A stretch of DNA of 64,000 bases from contig CAJNOP010000037.1 of the NCBI GenBank assembly GCA_905250075.1, forward strand, positions 1,471,500 through 1,535,499, in the 5' to 3' direction. The position numbers and the translations under genes are program-made. Each line of letters starts with the position of its first letter. Positions within the stretch are counted from its first letter, which is position 1. Positions 14,801-24,909 of the stretch are shown in pieces. The notes below the pieces were generated by a model. The model made no database searches, had not been told where the DNA came from, and saw only the letters and a list, made by a program, of their open reading frames with translations. The DNA is from Rotaria sp. Silwood1. Lineage: Eukaryota; Rotifera; Eurotatoria; Philodinida; Philodinidae.

Positions 14801-15263
14801 CATGCTCCACTTTTTCTTCTTGATGGAAAATGATGGCGTAGAATATACTGAAGACGATAAGCAGGAGTTACAGCTTTTTGTGCTATAACATTTGACTCAG
14901 CCGACGGTTTTGCGCCTTTTAAGAGAGCGCTCAATGGGTAGAATCGTTAGACACTAGAAGAAGAAGAAGAAGAAGAATACCCCACCTTTCGGCTACCTTG
15001 CGATATAGTGTGCTGTCCGATGACTGCTTCGAAAGCCCGATATTTTTTCTAAATCTATTACTAAATGTAGCTCTGGGCAGAAGGCCGGCCTGACTCAGAG
15101 TTTTCCTCGCTTAATTACTAAAGTTCCCCGTACATACTGACTAACCACATACCAGCCACAAGAGCTTTTTAGTTTATGTCAACGCGTAGTCAGTTTGTTA
15201 TCGGATGGGTGATCCGAGACAATACAGCCGTTATTGACTTGTCCAAGATCATTCTATGACTGA

Positions 15264-15330
15264 TAGGGCCGAGGTTTGAACACAGTACCTTATGGGTATA
15301 TGTCAATCATCTTAACGATTCAGCCATAGC
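15264..15330 (-). repeat. tRNA-like Pol III promoter (SINE head)
   Basis: On the minus strand, TGGCTGAATCGTTAAGATG resembles an A box, and GTGTTCAAACCTC about 40 nt further on fits the B-box consensus GWTCRANNC. The spacing is that of a tRNA gene. The stretch does not fold into a complete cloverleaf by eye and has no convincing anticodon arm, so it looks like the tRNA-derived head of a short interspersed element inside the hAT element. A second A-box-like stretch on the plus strand lies near 14922-14950. Confidence 0.4.
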
Positions 15331-16054
15331 AGGTTTCCTTAGACACTGACTAATAAATATTGTTATTTTTCTGAGTTTAAATAATTACACAACATAAAAT
15401 GATATACTCAATATCGAAATATGTGACGAAGTACATGTCAAACTCTTCGTAATCGATAACATTTATTTGTTAGAATTGAGTAGCTAGTATTCTCATTGAA
15501 TAGATCGTGCATATTTTATATTTTCTTCATTATGTCAGATTATTTCCTGTGTATTCTCCTTGTATCCTCTGTATCCCGATCGTATCCTCTGTATCCTCAT
15601 CGTATCCTCCGTATCCTGTATATCTTGACGGTATTCGGGATAGACTGAATCCGCTTTTTCCCCCTTGAGTTTAATACATTTTTTGAAATAAATTCAATTA
15701 ATATTCTACTGTGAAATATATAACTTTTATTAAAGCGAGAGAGAGAGAGAGACATGAACAAAAGATTATTTGACTGCATAAAATTGACAAAAAACATATA
15801 AAGTAGCAGTTGAATCTATTCTTGTTATTAAGCACGTCAATTTCATATGACTAAACTTATTGAATGAATATCAGTTGATCGTTTCTTTTTATTGTGTGAA
15901 TTTCAGACTGCCTGTGTGCTTATATAGGCACGCTATTTAAATCAATATTCAATAAGTCGTCATGAAGATCGTTCTCAACAGTTCTTATATTAATACTATT
16001 CTCATACTTTTTGAATATGAAAATGGAAGTTTCAAAAAACTAACTGAAGTGTTC

Positions 16055-16280
16055 CACTGGTAATAATTCTAAATTAATTATTTTGCTGTTGGTGATTTTA
16101 ACAGAGACAATCTACCATATGTTTGTCATAAACATATATGAATTTTGCACTATGAATATCTAGCTCAACTATGATAATGAAGTTTTATCAATGAAATTAC
16201 GTTTTCTAATAGCAATAATTCTAATTCAATTACATTAACAATTGGTGATTTCAACAACGACAATCGAACCATTATTATTA
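16055..16280. repeat. Diverged tandem duplication
   Basis: Two copies of a roughly 70-bp segment start near 16055 and 16203. Both contain AATAATTCTAA, then TTGGTGATTT, then CAACAGAGACAATC or CAACAACGACAATCG. A weaker third copy may lie near 16520-16580. No function is apparent. Confidence 0.5.
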
Positions 16281-17149
16281 TTATAGTTAATTTTGATCTA
16301 TGACTTCGATATACTAATGGAGCATTTAGAAGATTAATGATCCATGATATTGTCATGTAATCTTTTTTTTACTCATTAGTCATTAGTATTTTCAATCATG
16401 GCATTGTATATAAGAAGGTCGTCATGTTGTTTATATGTTAGCAATAGTTAACGTATTTTACTTATTTAAGTATGAAATAAGAAGAGAAAACTTCTTAGTG
16501 AATTACAAATTCTTTAAGCAATGATTTCAATCCATTGTCGATCATTGTTATTAATTTCAACAACAATATTTACTCGAGTATGATGGTTCACAGTCAATAT
16601 AACAATACCTTCTAAACATTCAATCGATTTTGTTGTAATGTTTGAAGATTGTTAAACCATTTAGAATTTGTAATATTTTAATATAATAATAAAGCTTTTA
16701 GTAAATAAAATGACTTCAACAACATATGAAACAATAATGAGGTTAAATGACATTATATTAGAGTCAACTAAGATATAGTTAGTGTAGATAATTACTCAAT
16801 GATGTATTTCTCATATAATTCAAAACATAAGATTCAGTATTCGTTGCTATCATAATCCTTTCATTTTGTTCCACTTCCCAAGATTAGATTTTATATTTTA
16901 TATCCTATTAATATGTCAATGAAATCCACATAAAAAAACAAACAGAAATCTAACAACGTATTTTATGTAACAGTTCAAAATAACACATCTGTGCTATTCA
17001 TTACGAAATATTTAAGTCTATAGAACAACACAAAATTATTTCGTATAAAGCAAATATGGATTAAAAATTATTTTTAATTGTATGTTATAAATAGTTAGAG
17101 TTTCTTAACGAAAGACTTTTGTGAAATATTATTTAACAGGAGTATTGAA

Positions 17150-17430
17150 GTATAGAAGCTTCACAGATCGTGACAGACACCTTAGTAACACTCCTCCGAT
17201 GCGTGATTCAATATGGCAAACGGTGTATATCAATAAAGTCACATCATACTATATGAACTACTTACGTACTGGATTTGTCGAGGATTAAGTAAAAGGATGG
17301 TGAAGAAGTGTGTCCCAGTATAGATAAAATAAAACAATTTTCATCAGATTAGCAACAGCAACTATATCATGTTTCACGTTTTTCAACCCATAGGGTGTGC
17401 ACTAACAATGTTTCTGTTTATAAGAAACTG
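17150..17430. repeat. Dispersed repeat family C, copy 1
   Basis: Shares scattered blocks with 37600-38110: a CTTCACAGA..GACAGA..CCTTAG..AACAC block, then TTAAGTAAAAGGATGGTGAAG against TTAAGTAAAAGAATAGTGAAG, then GCAACAGCAACTATATCATG against GTAACAGCAGCTACATCTTG. The other copy lies in an intron of the gene at 36053-38510. Confidence 0.6.
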
Positions 17431-18221
17431 ATGAAATATAATGCTTTAATATAAATAAAAGTTCACATTTCTAATAGTGATAATTTATAGTGAGTCAAAA
17501 GTTTCTAGACAATATATTGGAGTATTTTTGTTTCGTATTCAAATGTGTCGAAAAAGACTGAGAAGTAATGTATTAGAATGAAAATCGTGTATTATTTTAG
17601 AATGTATGCTTAAAATTTTTCTGTGACTATGGATCTATAAATAAATCTTGACAGGACTCGAAAGAATTTTTTGAAGAGATCAAAATCGTCTTGTTCTAAA
17701 GAAAGAAGTCTGCCTTCTATAGACATCAAAAAAGTTTTGTAAGCATATGAGTTATCATAGACGGTCATTGTGCACTGAAAAGGAGAAAATCGAAAAAATA
17801 CCCATGTTTTCTGTGATAGACTTTATAAAAGCCTTAACTGTACTACAAGAGTTTGTACAAAAAAATTCTATTCAAACATACCGTTTGGTAGAGGACTATC
17901 TTTTGTATCTTTCAATATATACGACCAAACTTTTCGACATGTCTGACAGAGACTCCATTTGAGGTTTCTCTTCTTAAGAAATGTTCGGATCTTTTCTAGA
18001 TCCACTTATAACTCAACTGTCAAACGTCAGAGATAAATTCTAAGGATACTGAAAATCGAAAAGCTTTTAGACAAAATGTTTGTTAACTTTGGTCCTGCCA
18101 GAAAGTATAGCCGACGAGTCAAAACGCTATGAGTTTGTGCTTCTTTTGAATATGAGCTTAGAAATGTTGTGTCTATTTTTGTTCAAGAGTAGTGAAGGAG
18201 TTCTTGAAGGATCTAAACAAT

Positions 18222-18231
18222 NNNNNNNNNN
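18222..18231. other. Assembly gap (10 N) with duplicated 47-bp flanks
   Basis: The 47 bp before the gap (18175-18221) are identical to the 47 bp after it (18232-18278). The two contig ends therefore overlap, and the second copy is probably artificial. Any open frame across the gap is not real. Confidence 0.95.
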
Positions 18232-18419
18232 ATTTTTGTTCAAGAGTAGTGAAGGAGTTCTTGAAGGATCTAAACAATTATTTTTTAATGATGAGCCAAA
18301 AGATTTTTGTTTAACCTATGAATTCGTTTTTACACACGTTTAACATTGTGCAAGCTGACCGTTTTGTAGAGCAAACACTTCTCTACAAACTGTGATATTC
18401 AGCTAACAAAAGAATCTGT

Positions 18420-18905
18420 TGAGTTGCTCCCTCCCTATTTCAATGATTTGAGTTTCTATTGAGATTTAACACAGTTATCGAATTATTAATGTCTATTTTC
18501 TAGAAACTCCATGTTTTCGAAGAATCGTATTTTCGAATTTTCATCTGAAACTTTGTGAATATAGAAAACTTTACTAGACTAATTTTCAAAAAAATTCAAA
18601 GTTTTGAAGCAAGTCTCTTCAAGATATGAAACTGTCAAGATATAGACCCTTTTGCATGGATATTGTATACAGCATACATTTTTTGACAACTTCATATCTT
18701 CAGGTAACTTTGTTCATAACTTATGATTTTTTCGAAAATCTGAGATCCTACATAGATTTCTAGAACCTGGATATATTAACAATTCGATTATTTATTCAAA
18801 AAGCAATAGAAATCCAAATTCTTTTAGAGTATAGTATGCATAGACTAAAAAAAATATTGAAGTCGGAATGGGGCAGTTGAAGAGGTTCCCTTATAAGCAG
18901 TATCT
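18420..18905. repeat. Fold-back repeat family A, copy 1
   Basis: Similar to 47255-47770 and 59633-60112. Shared landmarks are a TCGAATTATTAAT..TATTTTCTAGAAAC block, TTCGAATTTTCATCTGAAACTTTGTG, and GGATATTGTATACAGCATAC..TTTTTTGA. The copies are internally palindromic. The flank AGTTGAAGAGGTTCC..TAAGCAG also recurs, inverted, next to copy 2, so the mobile unit is larger than the palindrome. Limits are approximate. Confidence 0.7.
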
Positions 18906-19521
18906 TTTATTCAAGTCAGGCTACAAGCATTGTCTATCGAAGTACCTTGTCGAAAGACAGAAACTTCACATGGCGCATTTTGTAGGGTAGCTTCTCATCA
19001 ATAGGCTGATATATAAATAAAGATTACAAGTTTTTTTTTTCGCATCATAATACTGAATATAAGAATATTTTCCATCCAAACTAATTCTTTAGGCCTTTTA
19101 AAGATTATTTTTATCACTCTCGAACAAAAACTGAGACAAAATTTTTAAGTTCGTATTCAAAAAAAAACACAACCTCATAGCTTTTGAACTTATCAAAAAT
19201 ACTCTGCAATAAGTCAAAAGTGTATAAGTATCGTCTTTAAAAACTTTTCTCAACCCTTGTTACATATATTTTCACTTTTCATCGATGATAAGAATCTTTG
19301 ATTTCTTCTTATACTTTGTATCATACTCGTTGTAAAAGAGTATTGAAAGAATTATGTTTACCAAATTTTTTGATCTGTTTATTTCAATGTTGAAAACAAC
19401 ATAGTAATTTGCTTTAAATGCGATAATTTTTGTGAATATTTTAGGTATATTTAGTGCATAACATTAAAAACAACAACAAACAAATGCTTGAATGAACAAA
19501 ATCGATAAAAGTAAAAACTCT

Positions 19522-22500
19522 CTAATCATCATCAATATTCATTCTTTGTCGGCGAACAAGTTCTCGATAAATTCCATTTTCAATTGTCATCAATTCATCA
19601 TGTGTACCTTGTTCAATTAAATGTCCTTTATGTATAACAAATATTTTATCACAACGTTCTATTGTACTTAATCGATGTGCTGATATAAGTACAGTTCGAG
19701 GTTGTTGACTATCTTTCTTATAATATAATGCATCTTGAATCTATTAAAAACCGAAAAGAATATTTAAAAAAATTATTTTTCAAAAAAAAATAATAGTTAC
19801 TAATCGTTCATTGACAGGATCTAATGCTGATGTTGCTTCATCTAAAACAAGTATAGTGGGCTTTCGAATAATAGCTCGAGCAATAGATATACGTTGTTTT
19901 TGGCCACCTATAATTAACAAAAAAAAGAAATCGAAAAGAAAATTAACTGAAAATAATTCAAACCTGATAAATGACCACCACGTTGTCCACATTTAGTATT
20001 ATAACCATTAATAAGTTCACTAATAAATCCATGTGCATTAACTTGTTCAGCTGCTTGAATCATTATTGATTCGTCATTATTATTTAGAGCATAAGTAATA
20101 TTTTCTTGGATAGTTCTATTAAATAAAATTGGTTCTTGTCCAACCATAGCTATTTTTTTATGAAGATATTTATGATCATATTCATGAATTTCACGATCAT
20201 CAATTAAAATTTTTCCATGAGTAGGATCATAAAAACGTTCAAGTAAATTAACACATGTTGATTTTCCTAATAATAGAAAACAAAATGAAATACATATATA
20301 CATCATTAAAAATGAAAAGATTTTATTACCAGAACCAGATGGTCCAACAAAAGCACATGTTTGACCTGATTTTATTTTAAATGACATATTCTTATAAAAT
20401 AAGAAAAAAAAAACAAAATTTTCCTTTTTTGATAAACATTAATCAATATACTTGAATAGCAATTTCATTTGGTCTTGCTGGATAACTAAGTGAAACATTA
20501 TCAAATTCAATATCACCTTGTAATTCATGTGGTTGTATAATACCACTTGGTTTTTGCATTGGTTTACGATCTAAATAATCAAAAACTGATTGACTTGCAC
20601 CAGCTGCTGTCATAAGTGATGTATAAATTTGTGAAATATCCTATGAAATATTTCATAATGATAATCTCTTTTTTTTTGCTTTCAAATTATATATATTTAC
20701 ACTTAAAATTCCACCAAGTGTTAATTGATAAATAATAAATGCTAGTAAATCAGGTCCAGTTATATAATTATCACGTACAAGTTTTGCACCATATGAAAGC
20801 ATGATAATACTCATACAAAGTTGTGCTAACTAATGAAAATGAAAAAAAACAAAAGAAAACTTATTATAGAAATTTTCTTTATAATAATTCAAAGTATCCT
20901 TCGACAGACGAGAGGGGAACACCTGAAAAACTGATTTTTGAATTTCAGCTTGAAACTTTGTATCGAGACAGAATTTACCGAGAATAGATTTTTGTGAATA
21001 TTTAAAATCTCATTGTTGTTTCTATTTTAAGATACAACTATAGTAAACGCGTCTTTTTACATGGCTCTTATGTCAACGCAATATTTTATGTCCTTATTTT
21101 AGGATAGAAACAAGTCAAAAGACTTGAAATTTTCACAAGAAACTATTTTTATTAAGACCTAACTCTATGCAAATTTTCAAGTCGAAATTTCGAAAATTAG
21201 ATTTTCTGGTGTTCCTAATGGGAACTATAGCATTTATTTAAGAACTATCATAAATTTAGAACATCCGCGCAACGATAAGTTAAGAACCTGAACTCTTTTC
21301 AGGACACTCAAAACTCATTTGGGTCTACGTGATGTACATATTCCCGACCCAAGAGCGACTCATCAGTTGATAGACTTCCGTCATGAGTGTTTTGCGATTC
21401 AACCTGGATTTTCTACATCTTGAAATCAAAAGTTAAATTTAAATAATACTGTGAAGAATAAAAATATTCTATAAAATGAGACTTTCGTAATCTAAATACG
21501 ATGCTTCGTTGTCGATTAACATAGAATTAAAAATCAAACTCGAACAAATGACTTTTACTCCTTTCATCATTTTGATTTGGCTAAGTGAAAAAAGCATTGT
21601 CGAATACTTAAGATCTCATTTTATAGAGAACTAACTGTTCTATTATTTGCCGTTTTTATATTTGATACGAATTGTTGATTAGTTGAGATATATATTTTCT
21701 ACATATTCATTTTGAGGAATTGAATACTAACGGTCTATACCTTCAAACACTTGTTTCATACCATATCAGTTATTTAAGATTGCCTCCCTCAAAATTTGAC
21801 CTTGAACTACGTGCATTCAAATCGTATGAAGGGGAAAGACTATGCTAAAATTTTCAGCTTTATATCATGATCAAAGATAGCTCATTTGTTATCTATAGGT
21901 CCTCATTCTATAGATTCAAATTTTTTTATTTAAAAGAGCATGTCAGACTGCGATGCCTTTCTTTAAATTCTCACTTTTGACAGAGAGAAAAACCATGACA
22001 AGTTCAGTACCTCAAAAAATAGTCATCTATTTATAGAAGCACTTGCTTATATAATAAAAAAAGCTTAATTCAAAACAACGAGTACTGTAGCAATGAAAAA
22101 CATATAAGCAAAGAAAAAATGAAGAAAAACTTCTTGCTTTTTTTCAAGCCAACAATGACGAAATTTTTTAGGAAAAAACAAAGCGGCAAATAAGGAAAGT
22201 TTTCGATGCAAAATTTACTTATTTGAATAATTTTGTATATTATGTGACAATGACTTACGTCAACAAACCATTTTTGTGCTGAAGTTACAAGTGCTTGTAT
22301 CCATGAAACTTGATATGATTGTCGAAGAGTATTTTCAAATCTTTTCAATTCTTCATCTTCATTTCCAAAACTCCGAACTGTTCGTATTGTTTGAATTGTT
22401 TCTTCAGCTATATCAAATGCTTCAGCTGATAAATCTTGAACTTTAGCTGCTATACGGCCATGTGCATTACCACTGATTTTAGCAACAATTAAAATAAGAG

Positions 22501-24837
22501 GAGCACCAATAAGACAAGCTATTGTTAAATGAATACTTAATTTAATCATCATAAATAATGTACCAACTAGTGAGAAAAACAACATTATTTCTTTTTTTAA
22601 TAAAGTATGAGTTTGTTTTTTTTTCGTTTCAAACTTACTAAATCTAATAAGTGCACCAATGCATTGTCCTATATTATTAGCAACTATTGAACTCATCACT
22701 TGTGTATCATGATTAAGACGTGAAAGTAATTTTCCACTTTCATGTGTATCAAAAAAACCAATTTCTTGTTTTAAATATGATTGAAATAATTTTGTACGTA
22801 AACGTATACTTAGACGTGCAATACATAGAGAAAAAACTCCCATACGAAATCCACCAAGAAAACCTCTGAAATATTACAAAAAGAAATAATTTTTGATCTT
22901 CTTTATTTATTAGATTTTTTTAGTACCCAGCAAAGTTTACTATAACAAACATAATTAAATTATATTGAAATTGTAACCATGCTTCTTTAAATGCAACACT
23001 TGATAGAAGTCTTCCTGTATATAATGGTACGAAAACTTCAGCTAAAATAATTAAAAAAGTTTTTTGTTGTTTTTATCAGATCAATAAATATTGAATAGTA
23101 TACGTGCATAAAGCTGCGCCTAATAAAAGTATTGTTCCAAATGTAATTATTTTCCAATCAGGTAAACTATATCGAAAAAGACGTTTAAGTACAAGAAGTT
23201 CATCTTGACGTTTTGATTTAACATCTATACAAAAAATAAAAAACAATAATTAATTAAATTGTTGAATTTTTTTTTTTCGAACAAAATATCGATCTTATAA
23301 TATATTGTTTAAAACAAGCAATCTCGTATTTCAATACAATAACAAGAAAATGTAAAATTCTTTCTTTCAAGAAAGAAACTCAACAAAGTTTTGATTGAAT
23401 ATCTATAAATTACATATGGTAGCAGCCTTAAGCTGAATCTCTTTTTAAATATATATATGCATTTTCTTGTATGATCATTTCTTAAAGCTTAAAATAGAAG
23501 GATTTCTACTTTTAGCATACCATAAAACATATATTCTCAATAGGAAGAGCAGTATTTCCAAGATCCTTTCAGTAGAAAATGAGATTAATTTCCTTTTTCT
23601 CTTTCTCACCTCTCACATTCACACTTCCCTGATTCTGTGAAGTGACGTTTACACACCTATGTTATGCGGTTTCGATTATATTATTTTTCATCAATCATGA
23701 TTTGAAGTTTGATAAGTTATTTTACAATATGTTGAAACAAATGCCAATGGATATTTAAAATCTTTTGGTTTTGTTTGAATTTGCACGTAGGTCTTTATCA
23801 TCGCCGTATCTTACGACAGGCACAACGAAAAGTTATGAAATTTCACCATAAACTATTTTCGTTAAAATCTGCCTCTGTGCAAAATTTGATGGTGAAATTT
23901 TAAACTCAGTTCTTCTAATGTTCCTGAGGGGGCCACGGTATTCATTTTGAAAAATATCGTAAGTCTGTAGTAATTAGCTAAGTGTCCGAGTTCTTCTCAG
24001 ATTATTTATTTGCTCAATAAATTCTATATGGTACACATAGTCTAAACTCAAAAATGATTTTGTCAGCTAAAAAAATTCGCTTAAAAGTAACAATCTTTGT
24101 TTCTTATTCTAGTTGCTGTCTTTGTAAAACTTTATGTCTAATTCTTATCAACTTATTGATAAGTTTCTTCGATTTTAATTTCTCGTTGATACGTTTAAAA
24201 ATCATTCTTATTACTATCACAATTCAAAATAAAAATATAAATTTTGTTCATGCATATGCACATTAATCTAATAACACTTACATGTAAATGATTGATGTTA
24301 GTTTTATTTTAGATTAAGCTGTAAAACAAAAAAGTCAAATTAGGTATTTAACATTTTCCCTTTATAAAAAAAAAAAAAAACTTATACAAATGCTACAAAA
24401 CAACAATACTAACCACGATCATATGTTGAATGAAATACTTCAAACCAAATATATTGTAGAAAACTAAAATTTTCTTTTTCTATACGTCGAATCCATAAAT
24501 AAACAAAAAGTGGCATTGAAACTTGTTGAATTATATATAATATTGATTGGAAATTTAATGAAAACTCTATATAATACATAACAAATGCTTGTTCTATAGC
24601 TGCAATCATAACAAACATATTTTTAAATGGATTCCAAAATGTTTTTGTTGTATTATAATTAACATTTTTATCATAATTATCATAAATAATTCGATAAAAA
24701 AATGCAATAAATAATCCTAGTATTCGAATAAATACTAACAAAATAAGTACTTTATTTGATGCACTTAAATATAAATCAATTAATATTGTAAATACAATTC
24801 CCAAGAAAACAAAATATATTCTACGAGTTATTTCCAT
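19522..24837 (-). CDS. ABCB9: TAP/TAPL-like ABC half-transporter (ABCB)
   Basis: Membrane half-transporter of the ABCB type, expected to move peptides across the lysosomal or ER membrane as a dimer. Exons: 24837-24414, 23224-23104, 23041-22927, 22865-22639, 22566-22259, 20829-20701, 20640-20452, 20390-20330, 20266-19964, 19907-19801, 19740-19522; about 733 residues. Exon 1 encodes four or so hydrophobic helices resembling TMD0 of TAPL. The core domain includes [10 protein letters not shown] and the [14 protein letters not shown] coupling region. The nucleotide-binding domain is complete: Walker A GPSGSGKST split by an intron, LSGGQKQR, Walker [12 protein letters not shown] and the switch His in SAHRLST. 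Joining exon 2 (ends 23104) to exon 3 (starts 23041) by GT-AG leaves one base too many. The ATG follows a TTTTTAG acceptor directly. SMPD2 ends 72 bp upstream on the same strand. TAP versus TAPL is not settled; length and TMD0 favour TAPL. Confidence 0.88.
20880..22060. repeat. Repeat-filled ABC-gene intron (family B, copy 1)
   Basis: This stretch expands intron 5 of the ABC gene to 1.4 kb. The segment at about 21105-21310 matches 23815-24010: GAAATTTTCAC..AAACTATTTT..TTAA..ACCT..CTCT..GCAAA, then GTTCCTAATGGGAACTA against GTTCCTGAGGGGGCCAC, then a CAGGACAC-like or TCAGATTA end. No reading frame is preserved. Confidence 0.55.
23790..24050. repeat. Dispersed repeat family B, copy 2
   Basis: Lies in the 1.2-kb first intron of the ABC transporter gene and is related to 21105-21310. 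Terminal repeats were not found. Confidence 0.5.
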
Positions 24838-24909
24838 CTAAAAATACACTATATGATTATTATTATTATTATTATTAATATTTTAAGAAACTGAATATAA
24901 AAAAGATTA
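24838..24909 (-). promoter_or_regulatory. Intercistronic spacer with candidate trans-splice acceptor
   Basis: Only 72 bp separate the SMPD2 stop from the ABC transporter ATG. The spacer has an ATT/AAT repeat, no AATAAA, and ends in a pyrimidine-rich TTTTTAG immediately before the ATG. This is what a polycistronic transcript resolved by spliced-leader addition would show. It is an inference. Confidence 0.45.

Larger units (their letters stand above)
14503..15667. mobile_element. Non-autonomous hAT-type DNA transposon with target duplication
   Basis: The element has perfect 20-bp terminal inverted repeats: CAAGGGGGAAAAAGCGGATT at 14503-14522 and its exact complement at 15648-15667. It is flanked by AGTTTCAT (14495-14502) and AGTTTAAT (15668-15675), an 8-bp target-site duplication with one mismatch. 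An 8-bp duplication and CA-rG3 ends are typical of the hAT superfamily. Both subterminal regions are made of GGATACGGAGGATAC-type tandem units, in opposite orientation at the two ends. The interior (about 14820-15530) is different, more GC-rich DNA with a tRNA-like promoter. No transposase frame is present, so mobilisation would need an autonomous relative. Confidence 0.88.
15676..19521. other. Gene-poor repeat region
   Basis: Between the hAT element and the 3' end of the ABC transporter gene. It holds the tandem duplication, repeat families A and C and the assembly gap. Two open frames (17747-17962 and 18080-18343, plus) have no recognisable domain, and the second depends on the artificial gap sequence. 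Confidence 0.5.

Noticed and set aside
14414..14934. Minus-strand frames rich in Tyr-Pro-Ser repeats
   Set aside because: They arise from the GGATAC minisatellite of the hAT element and cross its terminal repeat.
18080..18343. Plus-strand frame spanning the N gap with a repeated peptide
   Set aside because: The repeat is the duplicated contig end; the frame exists only because of the gap.
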